The notes under the pieces were generated by a model. The model saw only the letters and a program-made list of their open reading frames with translations. It was not told where the DNA came from and did not search any database. From an uncultured bacterium (GTDB lineage: Bacteria; Elusimicrobiota; Elusimicrobia; Elusimicrobiales; Elusimicrobiaceae), in contig CASFFX010000006.1 in NCBI GenBank assembly GCA_949294085.1, forward strand, positions 404,979-468,978: a stretch of DNA of 64,000 nt. The letters are read 5' to 3'. Every line of letters starts with the position of its first letter. Position 1 is the first letter of the stretch. The translations under genes and the position numbers were made by a program. Below, piece by piece: positions 51,231-60,193 of this stretch.

Positions 51231-51383
51231 AATCTTTAAGTACACTCCTCCGGCCGCGCCACACACGCGGCCGGAGCCGTTAAAACTGCGGCTCATCCGC
51301 TTTCACACGCCAGCCGCTTTCAACCCCTCCCGTAAACAGTATAAGCCATACGCCCTTTCGTACCGGGATTTGCGGCCCACAAA

Positions 51384-51413
51384 AAAACCGGCCCGTTTTT
51401 AGACGGGCCGGTT
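51384..51413 (-). terminator. Efflux operon terminator
   Basis: AAACCGGCCCGT / ACGGGCCGGTTT stem after the permease stop, with A/T runs on both sides. Confidence 0.9.
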
Positions 51414-51436
51414 TCTATTTACCCCCACGAATTAAA

Positions 51437-52663
51437 TTATTCGTAGCGCAGAGCGTCAATAGGCGTCAGTTTGGAAGCTTTATACGCCGGATAAAACCCG
51501 AAGAAAACGCCCGTCGCCGCCGAGAACCCTACCGACAGCAACACCGCCGACAGGCTTAATTCGGCCGGAATCGTGGAATTAGCCGCCACAATCAGCGTAA
51601 TGGCCACCCCCAGCAAAATTCCTATCAGCCCGCCAATGCAGGAGAGCGTAACCGATTCCACCAAAAACTGCAGGCGGATGTCCCAGCTGGTGGCGCCAAT
51701 GGCCATACGAATCCCGATTTCGCGGGTGCGCTCCGTAACGGACACGAGCATAATGTTCATTACGCCAATCCCGCCCACAATCAGCGACACCGCCCCAATC
51801 GCCCCCAGCAACAGGCTCATCGTTTTGCCCATGGTTTTGGCTTGTTCAATAAACGAAGCAAAGTCGTCCAGCTGGAAATCGTCTTTGGCCAGGGGGTGAA
51901 TCCGGTGGGTATTGCGCACCGTATTTTGAATATCCACTTTGGTATTTTCTATGGTGTTAAAATCGGCCACTTTAATTACCACGCGGTCCAGGGCCCGCCG
52001 GTCGGAACTGTTCCACCCGGCGTTCATTTTCACTTTGCCGGTGGTATAGGGGATGAGGGCTCCTTCGTCCATATCAAAGCCCATCCCGCTTTGCCCCGTT
52101 TTTTTCACCACGCCCACCACCTTGAACGGGATATTGTCCAACACAATGGTTTTGTTCAGCGGGTCCACATCGCTAAAAATCGTCTCCGCCGCCGAGGCGC
52201 CCAACACAATCACCTGGGCGTAATCGTTCACTTCGCGGTCGGTAAATTCGCGGCCGCTTTCAATGGGCCAATCGTAGGTTAAAAAGATGTCCGGGTCCGT
52301 GGCCAGCACGCCCAAAGAAACGCTGGTATTTTTGTATTTGACGTCAAAACTGGTGGTAATATACGGGGCGGCCGCGGCCACACCGTCCACCCGGCGAATG
52401 GCGCGCACATCGTCCATCGTTACGTCTTTGGGGGAGGAAATGCTGTCGTCCAAGTCCCACGGCTGGCGCAAAAACAAAATATTAGTGCCAAAGCGGGCCA
52501 CGCTGTCGGTTACGCTCTTTTGCGCGCCCGACCCCACGGCCAACATGGTAATCACGGCCGAAACCCCAATCACAATCCCCAGGCTCGTCAGAGCGGCACG
52601 CATTTTATTGGCAAAAATGGCCTTGAGCGAAATTTTGAAAATAGCGTAAAAAGAATCCCACAT
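51437..52663 (-). CDS. MacB-type ABC transporter permease
   Basis: 408 aa. Membrane helix 1 at about 18-45 is followed by the MacB periplasmic core domain (50-260), then three helices with the FtsX signature (GAIGAVSLIVGGIGVMNIMLVSVTERTREIGIRMAIGA). It ends ASKLTPIDALRYE. The ATPase is a separate protein encoded just upstream, so this is the split form of MacB. It acts by mechanotransmission on a MacA adaptor and TolC channel and is last in a four-gene operon. Confidence 0.94.
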   Translation of the reverse strand: MWDSFYAIFKISLKAIFANKMRAALTSLGIVIGVSAVITMLAVGSGAQKSVTDSVARFGTNILFLRQPWDLDDSISSPKDVTMDDVRAIRRVDGVAAAAPYITTSFDVKYKNTSVSLGVLATDPDIFLTYDWPIESGREFTDREVNDYAQVIVLGASAAETIFSDVDPLNKTIVLDNIPFKVVGVVKKTGQSGMGFDMDEGALIPYTTGKVKMNAGWNSSDRRALDRVVIKVADFNTIENTKVDIQNTVRNTHRIHPLAKDDFQLDDFASFIEQAKTMGKTMSLLLGAIGAVSLIVGGIGVMNIMLVSVTERTREIGIRMAIGATSWDIRLQFLVESVTLSCIGGLIGILLGVAITLIVAANSTIPAELSLSAVLLSVGFSAATGVFFGFYPAYKASKLTPIDALRYE

Positions 52664-52664
52664 G

Positions 52665-53348
52665 TTATTTTACCTCGTCGCTTATCTTTTCGCCGTCTTT
52701 GAACTTAATCAACCGCGAAGCATATTCCGCAATGTCCGGCTCGTGCGTAATCAAAATAATGGTTTTGCCCATCTCTTTATTCAGCCGGGTAAACAGGTCC
52801 ATCACTTCAATACTCATTTTGGTGTCCAAGTTTCCGGTCGGCTCGTCGGCAAAGATAATGGGGGCGTCGCACACGAGCGAGCGCGCAATCGCCACCCGCT
52901 GCTGCTGCCCGCCCGAAAGTTGGTTGGGCAAGTGAAAAGCGCGTTTTTCCAATCCCACGGCCGTCAGCGCTTCCATCGCTTTTTGGCGGCGCAGGTGGGC
53001 CGGAGTATGGTTGTAAATCATCGGCAGTTCCACGTTTTCCACGGCGGTCGTGCGTTTGATCAGGTTAAACCCCTGGAACACGAAGCCGATTTTGCGGTTG
53101 CGCACGCCGGCCAGCTTGGACAAATCCGTCGCCGTTACGTCAATCCCGTCCAAAATATATTTGCCGCTGGTCGGTTTATCCAAACAGCCCAAAATATTCA
53201 TAAACGTGGACTTGCCCGAACCGGACGGCCCCATCACGGCCACAAATTCGCCCTTTTCAATGGACACGCTCACCCCGTTCAAGGCGCGCACTTCCACGTC
53301 GCCCAATTGGTAAATTTTGTACAAATCGCGCGTATCAATCAACGCCAT
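52665..53348 (-). CDS. MacB/LolD-type ABC transporter ATPase
   Basis: 227 aa. Walker A GPSGSGKST, Q-loop FVFQGFNL, signature LSGGQQQRVAIARSL, Walker B IIFADEPTGNLD and the H-loop ITHEPD. It is the cytosolic motor of the pump and lies 1 bp from the permease start and 9 bp from the adaptor stop. Confidence 0.97.
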   Translation of the reverse strand: MALIDTRDLYKIYQLGDVEVRALNGVSVSIEKGEFVAVMGPSGSGKSTFMNILGCLDKPTSGKYILDGIDVTATDLSKLAGVRNRKIGFVFQGFNLIKRTTAVENVELPMIYNHTPAHLRRQKAMEALTAVGLEKRAFHLPNQLSGGQQQRVAIARSLVCDAPIIFADEPTGNLDTKMSIEVMDLFTRLNKEMGKTIILITHEPDIAEYASRLIKFKDGEKISDEVK

Positions 53349-53357
53349 AGCGCCCTC

Positions 53358-54602
53358 CTAGCGGCGTCTGCCCGGCCGCGGCGGACCGCCGGCTTGGTTG
53401 GTGGTCGTAGCTTTGAGGTTGTTTTCGCCCACAATCACCACATCGCCTTCTTTCACGTCGCCGTCGGTAATTTCGGTTTGTTTGGTGGCAATAATGCCGA
53501 TGGTTACGTCCACCCGCTGCGGCTGCAGCTGGCCCGGATTGAGCTTCCACACGCCGGTATTTTCATACTTGTTGGTGTTGGTGGAGGGGGAGAAGCGCAG
53601 CGCTTCGTTGGGCACCAAAAGGACGTCCTTTTTGTCCTGGGTGCGAATCGTCAGCGTAGCGGTCATGCCGGGTTTTAAGCGCAAATCCTGGTTGTCCACG
53701 TCAATAATTACGGTATAAGTCGTGCCGCTGGAAGAAGAAGTGGTGGTGTCGGACGTATCTACATAGTTCGTGCGCACCTGGCGGACCACCCCGTTAAATT
53801 TTTCGCCCATATAGCCGTCCAGCGTAAATTCCGCCTTTTGCCCGGGCATAATTTTGACGATGTCCGCCTCGGACACTTTGGCTTCTATCTGCATTTTGGT
53901 CAAATCCTGCGCCACCACAAACAGCTCCGGCGTAGAGAACCCGGCCGTAATGGTCTGCCCTTCGCTTACTTTTTTGGTCAGCACGACCCCGTCAATCGGC
54001 GAGACGATTTTCGTGTTGGACAAATCCTTCTCGGCCGTATCCAGGTTGGACTGCGCCTGCACCACGCTGGCTTGCGCGGCATTTAGGCTGCTTTTGGCAT
54101 TGACGTACGCCAATTCATACTCTTCCAAATTGACCTTGGACACGTATTCCTTTTCGTACAGCGCCTGGTAACGCTCGTAATTCTTTTTGGCCAGCCGGTA
54201 CGATACATCGGCCGACGACAAACTTTCCTTCGCCGAGGACAAGCGGGCTTTGGCTTCTTCCAGCGAGGCCAAAATCTGCGTTTGGTCAATCACGGCCATC
54301 AAATCGCCTTTTTTTACCTCGGTATTGTAGTCCACGTAAATTTTCAAAATTTCGCCGGACACCAAGGCCCCCACTTCCGTCGTATTGACGGGGTTAATCG
54401 GGCCGGAGGCTTCCACAATGTCCACAATATCGCCACGCTTGACGACCGCCGTTTTGTACTGGGGCGCCGCCGGAGCGGAAAAGAAGAACGCCTTTACGCC
54501 CCACGCCGCCGCCAACACCAGCACGATAATCAGCGTTTTTACCCACCACGCCGATTTGGCAAATTTTTTAAGAATACGTTTGAATATATTATCTTTTTTC
54601 AT
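53358..54602 (-). CDS. MacA-type periplasmic adaptor (membrane fusion protein)
   Basis: 414 aa. One N-terminal membrane anchor (LIIVLVLAAAWGVKAFFF) is followed by lipoyl halves (VKRGDIVDIVEASGPINPV, then NTKIVSPIDGVVLTKKVSEG). A coiled-coil hairpin (about 100-170) and beta-barrel and proximal domains (VSEADIVKIMPGQKAEFTLD) complete the chain. It bridges the permease and the TolC channel. The C-terminus ends in a Pro/Gly/Arg-rich tail. Confidence 0.95.
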   Translation of the reverse strand: MKKDNIFKRILKKFAKSAWWVKTLIIVLVLAAAWGVKAFFFSAPAAPQYKTAVVKRGDIVDIVEASGPINPVNTTEVGALVSGEILKIYVDYNTEVKKGDLMAVIDQTQILASLEEAKARLSSAKESLSSADVSYRLAKKNYERYQALYEKEYVSKVNLEEYELAYVNAKSSLNAAQASVVQAQSNLDTAEKDLSNTKIVSPIDGVVLTKKVSEGQTITAGFSTPELFVVAQDLTKMQIEAKVSEADIVKIMPGQKAEFTLDGYMGEKFNGVVRQVRTNYVDTSDTTTSSSSGTTYTVIIDVDNQDLRLKPGMTATLTIRTQDKKDVLLVPNEALRFSPSTNTNKYENTGVWKLNPGQLQPQRVDVTIGIIATKQTEITDGDVKEGDVVIVGENNLKATTTNQAGGPPRPGRRR

Positions 54603-54604
54603 AT

Positions 54605-56071
54605 CTAATTGGTCCCCATGGCTTGTTTCAAATCCGCTACGGCCGAGGCGTAATCATAGCGGGCGGTCAGTAAGCTCAGTTCGGCGTCCGTATATGCCAC
54701 TTCCGCGTCTTTTAATTCAATAATGTCGCCGATTCCTTCGTTATAGCGGCCGCGGGAAAGGTCCAAATTTTCCTTGGCCTTTTCCACATTTAACTCCGCT
54801 ATCGGAATACTTTCCGAAGCTTCCTGCATGTTAATATACGCGCTCTGTACTTCCAAAAACACGTCGTTGAGCAAGCTGCGGTTGGAATTGAGCGTATTTT
54901 CCAGCGAAATTTTGGCTTGTTTTACGCCGTTATACGTTTTGAACGCGCTAAAAATCGGAATTTCCACGGCGGCCAACAATTTGGTTTCTTCGTTATCCAA
55001 CGAAAAATCGTCCCCGCTTTTGGAAAATCCCGCCGAAAAAGAAAACGTGGGGAAAAACCCCGCTTTCGCCTGGTTCAGCTTGATTTGGCTGATGCGCACG
55101 TCCGTCTGGGCGGAAAGCACGTCCGGACGGTTGGCATAGGCGGTTTGGACGGCTTGGTCAAAGGGCATGTCAAACTTTTCAAAAGAAGCGATGTCCTCTA
55201 TATCCAAGGTATTGGGCGTGGTAACCCCCAACGAATTGGCCAGCTGGGCCGAGGCCGTTTTGACCAAGTTCTTGGCGCGAATCAGGCTCAGTTCTTCGTT
55301 GTTTAAGTTGACTTCCGCCGTAGTTACGTCCACTTTCGGGCGCAGCCCCAAGCGGAAATATTCGGCCGCCCGTTCGTACTGGTCTTTGTACAAATCGCGC
55401 GATTGGGTGCGAATCGCCACCGCCCGCACGGCCGACAACAGCGCATAATAATTCTTTTTAACGGTGCGGACAATGTCGTTTTCCACGCTGTCTAAATTCA
55501 ACTCTGCCTGCTCCACCGCCAATTTTTGCGTTTTAATGTTGCGCACGATATCGGTAATCCCGCTGAGCGAAAGCTGCGCCTGGGCATACACGTCCGACGA
55601 GCCGTGATCCGCCCGGGAAGAACCGTCCGTCTTGCTGTTGGCGTAATTTTGCGAAGCGCCGGCGGACACCGTCGGCAAAAATTCCGATTTGGCCAAATTC
55701 AAATTTACATGGGCATTTTGCAAATTCAGCTGCGCGCTGACGGCCTGCGGGCTGTTGGCCAGCGCAATTTGAATACAGTCCTCCAGCGTCAGCTTGCCGT
55801 TAATGTCCGGCAGGGGTTTTCCGCCCGCGCCGCGGGGCACCAGGGCCGGCTTGTCGTTTTTGGCAGGATGGATGGCGGCTTTTTGTTCGCCGGACGAGGC
55901 CGCAGCTTCCTGTACCGGAGGAAGGACCGCGTCCTGCGCGGCCTGATCCGCCGCGGTGGCACGGGCCGAAGCGGCGGGCGCATCTTTTTCCGACGAAGCC
56001 ACCACTTCGCTTTTGGCGTTTATCCCGGCAAACAGCAAAACGGCTATTAAAAAAAGTTTCAAATGTTTCAT
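54605..56071 (-). CDS. TolC-family outer-membrane efflux protein
   Basis: 488 aa. ATG 56071 (MKHLKLFLIAVLLF) is preferred to ATG 56077. The -10 box TATAAT at 56083-56078 would start the mRNA exactly on the A of 56071, making it leaderless. Signal peptide to about residue 20, then an Ala/Glu/Lys-rich linker. Two OEP repeats of long helices and strands follow (LTLEDCIQIALANSPQAVSA, then AELNLDSVENDIVRTVKKNY and LNQAKAGFFPTFSFSAGFS). It forms the trimeric exit duct and is first in the operon with MacA and the split MacB. Confidence 0.93.
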   Translation of the reverse strand: MKHLKLFLIAVLLFAGINAKSEVVASSEKDAPAASARATAADQAAQDAVLPPVQEAAASSGEQKAAIHPAKNDKPALVPRGAGGKPLPDINGKLTLEDCIQIALANSPQAVSAQLNLQNAHVNLNLAKSEFLPTVSAGASQNYANSKTDGSSRADHGSSDVYAQAQLSLSGITDIVRNIKTQKLAVEQAELNLDSVENDIVRTVKKNYYALLSAVRAVAIRTQSRDLYKDQYERAAEYFRLGLRPKVDVTTAEVNLNNEELSLIRAKNLVKTASAQLANSLGVTTPNTLDIEDIASFEKFDMPFDQAVQTAYANRPDVLSAQTDVRISQIKLNQAKAGFFPTFSFSAGFSKSGDDFSLDNEETKLLAAVEIPIFSAFKTYNGVKQAKISLENTLNSNRSLLNDVFLEVQSAYINMQEASESIPIAELNVEKAKENLDLSRGRYNEGIGDIIELKDAEVAYTDAELSLLTARYDYASAVADLKQAMGTN

Positions 56072-56205
56072 AAGCATATTATATAATTTTGCCCTTTTTC
56101 TTGGACGAAAAATCCTCGGCGTTTTTACACGCCGCTTCTATTGGAACACCAAGGGCGCCCATTTTATTGCACTTGTTTGCCTCAGCCAAAAGTCCCAAGG
56201 GCAAT

Positions 56206-56223
56206 TGGGCCTTTTGGCCCTTG
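56206..56223 (+). promoter_or_regulatory. Shared 18-nt upstream motif, copy C
   Basis: TGGGCCTTTTGGCCCTTG differs from the consensus TAGGNCTTTTGGCCCTGG at two positions. It is itself a perfect GGGCC-TTTT-GGCCC dyad. It ends 62 nt before the ATG of the 283-aa exported protein. An opposite-orientation copy of the core (CCAAAAGTCCC) lies at 56186-56196, and GATAAATAAAG follows about 37 nt after the core. Confidence 0.65.
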
Positions 56224-56285
56224 TGAGCGGGGGGGAGAAAATTTTAAGATAAATAAAGAAGGAAGTATCCTCTTCAAGGAGAATT

Positions 56286-57137
56286 ATGAAAAAAACTTGT
56301 ATGTTGGTTCTTACCCTATGCCTGGCCGCCCCGGCCTTTGCCCAAGGACGTGATGTTCTTAAACCGGCGTGGAAGGCAATGCAAAAAGAAACCGCGGCCC
56401 GAGAATTGTCGCGCCAACGGATTCAAAAACAACTGGTAAATCCGCTGCGCCCCACGGAGCGGCTGCAGTTGCTTACAAGATCTTTCACACAAACGCGGCG
56501 CACCACTCCCAGCACTTTTGCTAACAAAATTTCCGCCGCCATTGCCAAACAATATCCGCTCCTTGCCGTTCACTCCAAACCGGCGATGATTGCCTATGGA
56601 AAAAGACTAATGGAAAGCGGCGAATTTAACTTTTTGAGCGAACCTTGGCAATCCCAAGTAAACGCTATTTTCAACAACCACGAATCCATGGCAGGCGGCC
56701 GCCAGCCGTTCCAATCGTATGTAACGGCGCTGGGAAAAATAACCTCCGCCCGCAAATGGAACAGACTGCCGCTTAAACAGCGCGCCGTAATGCTATTTCT
56801 GCTGGATGATTTGCAAAAAACGACCGACAACCTGTATAAAGCGCTGGACTACCCGGACTATTGGGCCGAAGCCACGCATTTGAGTTTTACGGCCGCGCGC
56901 GACATTATCCGCTTAACCCAGCTGATGGCCCAATCGCCCAAAACATTTTCCGCCCAGTTGTTTGAACTGAGCACCCTGCTGGACGCCGCGCCCAAAACGC
57001 CGTTTACGGAGTTCCTGCAAAAACAGCTGATTAAATCGCCGGATTATGCCAAGTATTGCGCTTGGATCCGCGCGGAAAAAACGGGCATTAACCCCGTTTC
57101 GTTTGAAGAAATGTACCGCCGTTTTTCTGCTAGATAA
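56286..57137 (+). CDS. Exported protein of unknown function (motif-controlled, paralogue of 30693 gene)
   Basis: 283 aa with signal peptide MKKTCMLVLTLCLAAPAFA and ribosome site AAGGAG. The mature protein is basic and helical, without Cys. Residues near 205-255 (AARDIIRLTQLMAQSPKTFS, then TPFTEFLQKQLI) line up with the C-terminal domain of the 393-aa protein at 30693-31874. The family is not recognised. Single gene between the motif and a terminator. Confidence 0.8.
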   Translation: MKKTCMLVLTLCLAAPAFAQGRDVLKPAWKAMQKETAARELSRQRIQKQLVNPLRPTERLQLLTRSFTQTRRTTPSTFANKISAAIAKQYPLLAVHSKPAMIAYGKRLMESGEFNFLSEPWQSQVNAIFNNHESMAGGRQPFQSYVTALGKITSARKWNRLPLKQRAVMLFLLDDLQKTTDNLYKALDYPDYWAEATHLSFTAARDIIRLTQLMAQSPKTFSAQLFELSTLLDAAPKTPFTEFLQKQLIKSPDYAKYCAWIRAEKTGINPVSFEEMYRRFSAR

Positions 57138-57155
57138 TCCGTTTGCCGGTTGATG

Positions 57156-57185
57156 AACCCGCCGCCCGAGTGGCGGCGGGTTTTT
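57156..57185 (+). terminator. Rho-independent terminator
   Basis: AACCCGCCGCC / GGCGGCGGGTT stem with T5. Confidence 0.9.
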
Positions 57186-57222
57186 GCTTCCCGCCCGAGG
57201 AAAAGATATAATAAGAATAGCT

Positions 57223-57555
57223 ATGTGGAAAACCGTTGCGCTGTTATGCGCTTCTAACTTATTTATGACGGTGGCCTGGTATGGCCACCTTAAATTCAAA
57301 AACCGCGCCTTGTGGCTGGTAATTTTGGCCAGCTGGGGCATTGCGTTTTTTGAATACTGCCTGCAAGTGCCGGCCAACCGAATCGGGAGCGATTACTTTT
57401 CCGTTACGCAGTTAAAAGTAATGCAGGAAGTCATCACGCTGGTCGTATTTGCGGGTTTTTCGGCCGTATATTTTAAGGAAAGTTTCAAGTGGAACCACTT
57501 CGTCGGCTTTGCGTGTTTGGTGGCCGCCGTATTTTTTGTGTTCAAAAAATGGTAA
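57223..57555 (+). CDS. DUF486/DMT-like small membrane protein
   Basis: 110 aa, four membrane helices. The DUF486 pattern is visible: NLFMTVAWYGHLKFKN, ILASWGIAFFEYCLQVPANR, LKVMQEVITLVVFAGFS, YFKESFKWNHFVGFACL. Predicted small transporter of unknown substrate. TATAAT at 57207-57212 ends 10 nt before the ATG, leaving a leader of about 4 nt and no ribosome site. It lies 6 bp from the deaminase gene, with which it should be co-transcribed. Confidence 0.9.
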   Translation: MWKTVALLCASNLFMTVAWYGHLKFKNRALWLVILASWGIAFFEYCLQVPANRIGSDYFSVTQLKVMQEVITLVVFAGFSAVYFKESFKWNHFVGFACLVAAVFFVFKKW

Positions 57556-57561
57556 AAAACG

Positions 57562-58077
57562 ATGAAAAACAAACACCGGCTCTTTATTAAAATGGCGGAA
57601 CTGGTGGCGGAACAATCCACCTGCTGCCGCATCCAGGTAGGGGCGGTACTGGTGAAGGATAACCGCGTGATCAGCATGGGCTTTAACGGAACGCCTACCG
57701 GCCAGCTGCATTGCGACGAAAATTTCAAAACCGTGTACGAGCAAAACTATCGGGACAAATTTCCCACGTTCCCGGATTTTGTGGCCAGCCGCACCTTTTA
57801 CGATTTGCACGGCAAGTGGTCTATTGAAAATGAACTGCACGCCGAGCAAAACGCCATTGCCTTTGCCGCCAAAAACGGCATTGCCACGCAAGGAGCTTCG
57901 GTGTACGTAACGTGGTCTCCCTGTGTGCACTGCGCAAAAGTCATCGTCAGCGCGGGGATTAAAAAAGTGTTTTATAAAAATACGTACGACCGCAGCCAGG
58001 AAGGGATTGTGTTCCTGGGGCGCAACGGCATTGAGTGCCGCCAATTAACCGAAAAAGACATCTCCGCCAACGAATAA
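57562..58077 (+). CDS. dCMP deaminase-like zinc enzyme
   Basis: 171 aa. Zinc site: His-Ala-Glu in NELHAEQNAIAFA and PCVHCAK. The long insertion with CDENFKTVYEQNYRD, and QVGAVLVKDNRVISMGFNGT, fit the ComEB/dCMP deaminase group. It converts dCMP to dUMP for thymidylate synthesis in the cytosol. A role in DNA uptake, as ComEB was once suggested to have, is not supported here. Confidence 0.9.
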   Translation: MKNKHRLFIKMAELVAEQSTCCRIQVGAVLVKDNRVISMGFNGTPTGQLHCDENFKTVYEQNYRDKFPTFPDFVASRTFYDLHGKWSIENELHAEQNAIAFAAKNGIATQGASVYVTWSPCVHCAKVIVSAGIKKVFYKNTYDRSQEGIVFLGRNGIECRQLTEKDISANE

Positions 58078-58118
58078 AAGTTTCGGAGCAACCCATATTT
58101 TTACTATAATGGAGCTAT

Positions 58119-58781
58119 ATGACAAAAAAAACCACCTCTTCTCCGGCAGAACAGAAAGATATTCTCGTGTCGTTTTTAATCGGCATCATTGATTTTTGCA
58201 AAAAGAACAAAAAAGGCGTGCTGACGGCGCTGGCCATTTTGATTTTGGCCGCCGTAGTGGGCGGCTGCTATTCCGCGCACGTCCGCAAGGTTACCCAAAA
58301 TTCCTGGGCGGCCTACTATTCGGCCCAGGTGGCCCTCTTAAGCGGCGAGGAAGAACAAGGCTTTGCCCAAATTGATCAGCTGGCCAAGGATTATCCTTCC
58401 ACGCCCGCTGCGCAATATGCCCAGCTGTTAAAAGGAGACATCCTTTACAATGCCGAAAACTACGCCCAAGCGGTGGACGTGTACAAAGGGCTGTTGACTT
58501 CCAACAACCCCACGGTCGCCACGGTGGCGGCACTTTCCATGGCGGCGGCCCAGCAGGCGGTAAAAGATTACAAAGCCTCGGCCGAAGCGATGAATCAGTT
58601 TATTCAAAACAATCCCACCAGTTTCGCTTTGCCGCAAGCGTACCTGACGCTGGCCATGAGTCAGGAACTGGCGGGCAACAAAACCGAAGCGCTGAACGCT
58701 TACAAATACCTAAGCGACGCCTACGCGCAAACCTATTTCGGTACGATGGCCAAACAAAAGTTGGCCGAACTTCAAAAATAA
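58119..58781 (+). CDS. YfgM-like membrane-anchored TPR protein
   Basis: 220 aa. One membrane helix (about 37-56, VLTALAILILAAVVGGCYSA) follows a cytosolic N-terminus. A TPR-type periplasmic domain comes after it (FAQIDQLAKDYPSTPAAQYA, AENYAQAVDVYKGLLTSNNP, NKTEALNAYKYLSDAYA). The layout matches YfgM, the SecYEG-linked periplasmic chaperone adaptor. TATAAT ends 8 nt before the ATG, with GGAG between them, so the leader is extremely short. Confidence 0.8.
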   Translation: MTKKTTSSPAEQKDILVSFLIGIIDFCKKNKKGVLTALAILILAAVVGGCYSAHVRKVTQNSWAAYYSAQVALLSGEEEQGFAQIDQLAKDYPSTPAAQYAQLLKGDILYNAENYAQAVDVYKGLLTSNNPTVATVAALSMAAAQQAVKDYKASAEAMNQFIQNNPTSFALPQAYLTLAMSQELAGNKTEALNAYKYLSDAYAQTYFGTMAKQKLAELQK

Positions 58782-58790
58782 TTTGCTGTA

Positions 58791-58830
58791 AAAAATCCCG
58801 TCCGGTTTTCATTTTCGGACGGGTTTTTTG
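58791..58830 (+). terminator. Rho-independent terminator
   Basis: The stem CCCGTCCG / CGGACGGG is followed by T6. Confidence 0.88.
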
Positions 58831-58872
58831 TTTTACCCCAAAACAAAAAATTTTCCAAAACAGAGGAAATTC

Positions 58873-60114
58873 ATGTATAAAAAACTAACTGCCGTATTAC
58901 TTTTGCCCGTCCTGCTGGCCCAACTTTCTTACGGGGCCGGATTTGGCCTGTACGAATACAGCGGCCGGGCTACCGCCATGGGCGGCGCTGTAATGGCCTC
59001 CGCGGCTGAACCGGCCTCCCTGGCCACGAACCCGGCTTTGATTACCGAGCTGGAAGGAACCCAGCTGCAGCTGGGCGTAACCGCCGTAACGGCCGATGCA
59101 AAAACCACCGTCATGGGAAGCGCCCGCACCCTGAAGCACGATATGTGGTATTTGCCCAACTTTTACATTACCCAAAAATGGAGCGACCAAGTGTCCGTCG
59201 GCCTGGGCGGATTTTCCCGCTACGGCCTGGGCGGCGAATACAGCGACCCCGTACAAACCTGGCCGGGCAGCAACTTGGCCTACAAAGTAAAACTGGAAAC
59301 TTTTTCCTTCACGCCTACGATCGCGGTGAAAGCGAACGACGAATTCTCGCTGGCGATGGGGCTGGAAGCGATGGTCATCGGTTTTTCGCAAAGTTCCTTT
59401 TATAATGCAAACCCAACCAATCCCGGCAATTACGACATCAGCGGCTCGGGCGTAAGCTGGGGGGGAAACTTCTCGTTTATTTACAGACCGGCCTGGGCCG
59501 AAAAATGGTCCTTGGGGGCTATGTACCGCAGCAAAGTAAAGCAAAACCTGAACGGACGCATTGACGCCGGCAGCAAATCGTTCCCCGAGTTGAACATCCA
59601 CAGCGAAGACGCCGAAGGCTCCATCTCGCTGCCGGACAGCCTGTCCGCCGGCATTTCGTTCCGCCCGACGGAAGACTGGACGTTGGAAGCGGGCATCGTG
59701 GGCACTTTCTGGAGTGCGTACGACCAAATCTTAATCCAATATACCGACAATTCTTCCAACCCGTTCATCTACAACCATAAAAAGTACAAAGACGTGTACC
59801 GCCTGAACTTTGGCACCGAATACCAGCTGAACCCCAGCTGGGCCCTGCGGGCGGGCTATGTGTACGACAAATCGCCCATCAACGCCAACGAAATGGACAC
59901 GCTGGTCCCCGTGCACGACCGGCACATCGCCAGCGTAGGCGTGGGCTACAAAACCGAAACCTGGAGCCTGGACTTGGCCTACGCTCACATCTTTGCTAAA
60001 GACTTAAGCGGCATTTCGGGGCAAATGTCCCAAAAGCTGGGAGCGCCCGTCCGTATGGAATATTCCGACGGGAAAAGCGATATGTTTGCCCTTACGTTCG
60101 GTTATAAATTCTAA
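58873..60114 (+). CDS. FadL/OmpP1-family outer-membrane transporter
   Basis: 413 aa. ATG 58873 follows AGAGGA. Signal peptide MYKKLTAVLLLPVLLAQLSYG. The mature N-terminus carries the FadL hatch signature (AGFGLYEYSGRATAMGGAVM, then ASLATNPALIT). A 14-strand barrel with alternating aromatic residues ends in FALTFGYKF. Family members take up fatty acids or other hydrophobic compounds. Single gene with a terminator. Confidence 0.93.
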   Translation: MYKKLTAVLLLPVLLAQLSYGAGFGLYEYSGRATAMGGAVMASAAEPASLATNPALITELEGTQLQLGVTAVTADAKTTVMGSARTLKHDMWYLPNFYITQKWSDQVSVGLGGFSRYGLGGEYSDPVQTWPGSNLAYKVKLETFSFTPTIAVKANDEFSLAMGLEAMVIGFSQSSFYNANPTNPGNYDISGSGVSWGGNFSFIYRPAWAEKWSLGAMYRSKVKQNLNGRIDAGSKSFPELNIHSEDAEGSISLPDSLSAGISFRPTEDWTLEAGIVGTFWSAYDQILIQYTDNSSNPFIYNHKKYKDVYRLNFGTEYQLNPSWALRAGYVYDKSPINANEMDTLVPVHDRHIASVGVGYKTETWSLDLAYAHIFAKDLSGISGQMSQKLGAPVRMEYSDGKSDMFALTFGYKF

Positions 60115-60130
60115 AAAAACGGCTCTTATC

Positions 60131-60162
60131 AAAAATCCCCGCCGGTTGGCGGGGATTTTTTT
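60131..60162. terminator. Bidirectional terminator
   Basis: AAAAATCCCCGCC / GGCGGGGATTTTT stem between the FadL and mutY genes. Confidence 0.92.
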
Positions 60163-60193
60163 GTATTCGCGGGTTCCAAAATGTGGGTCTATG

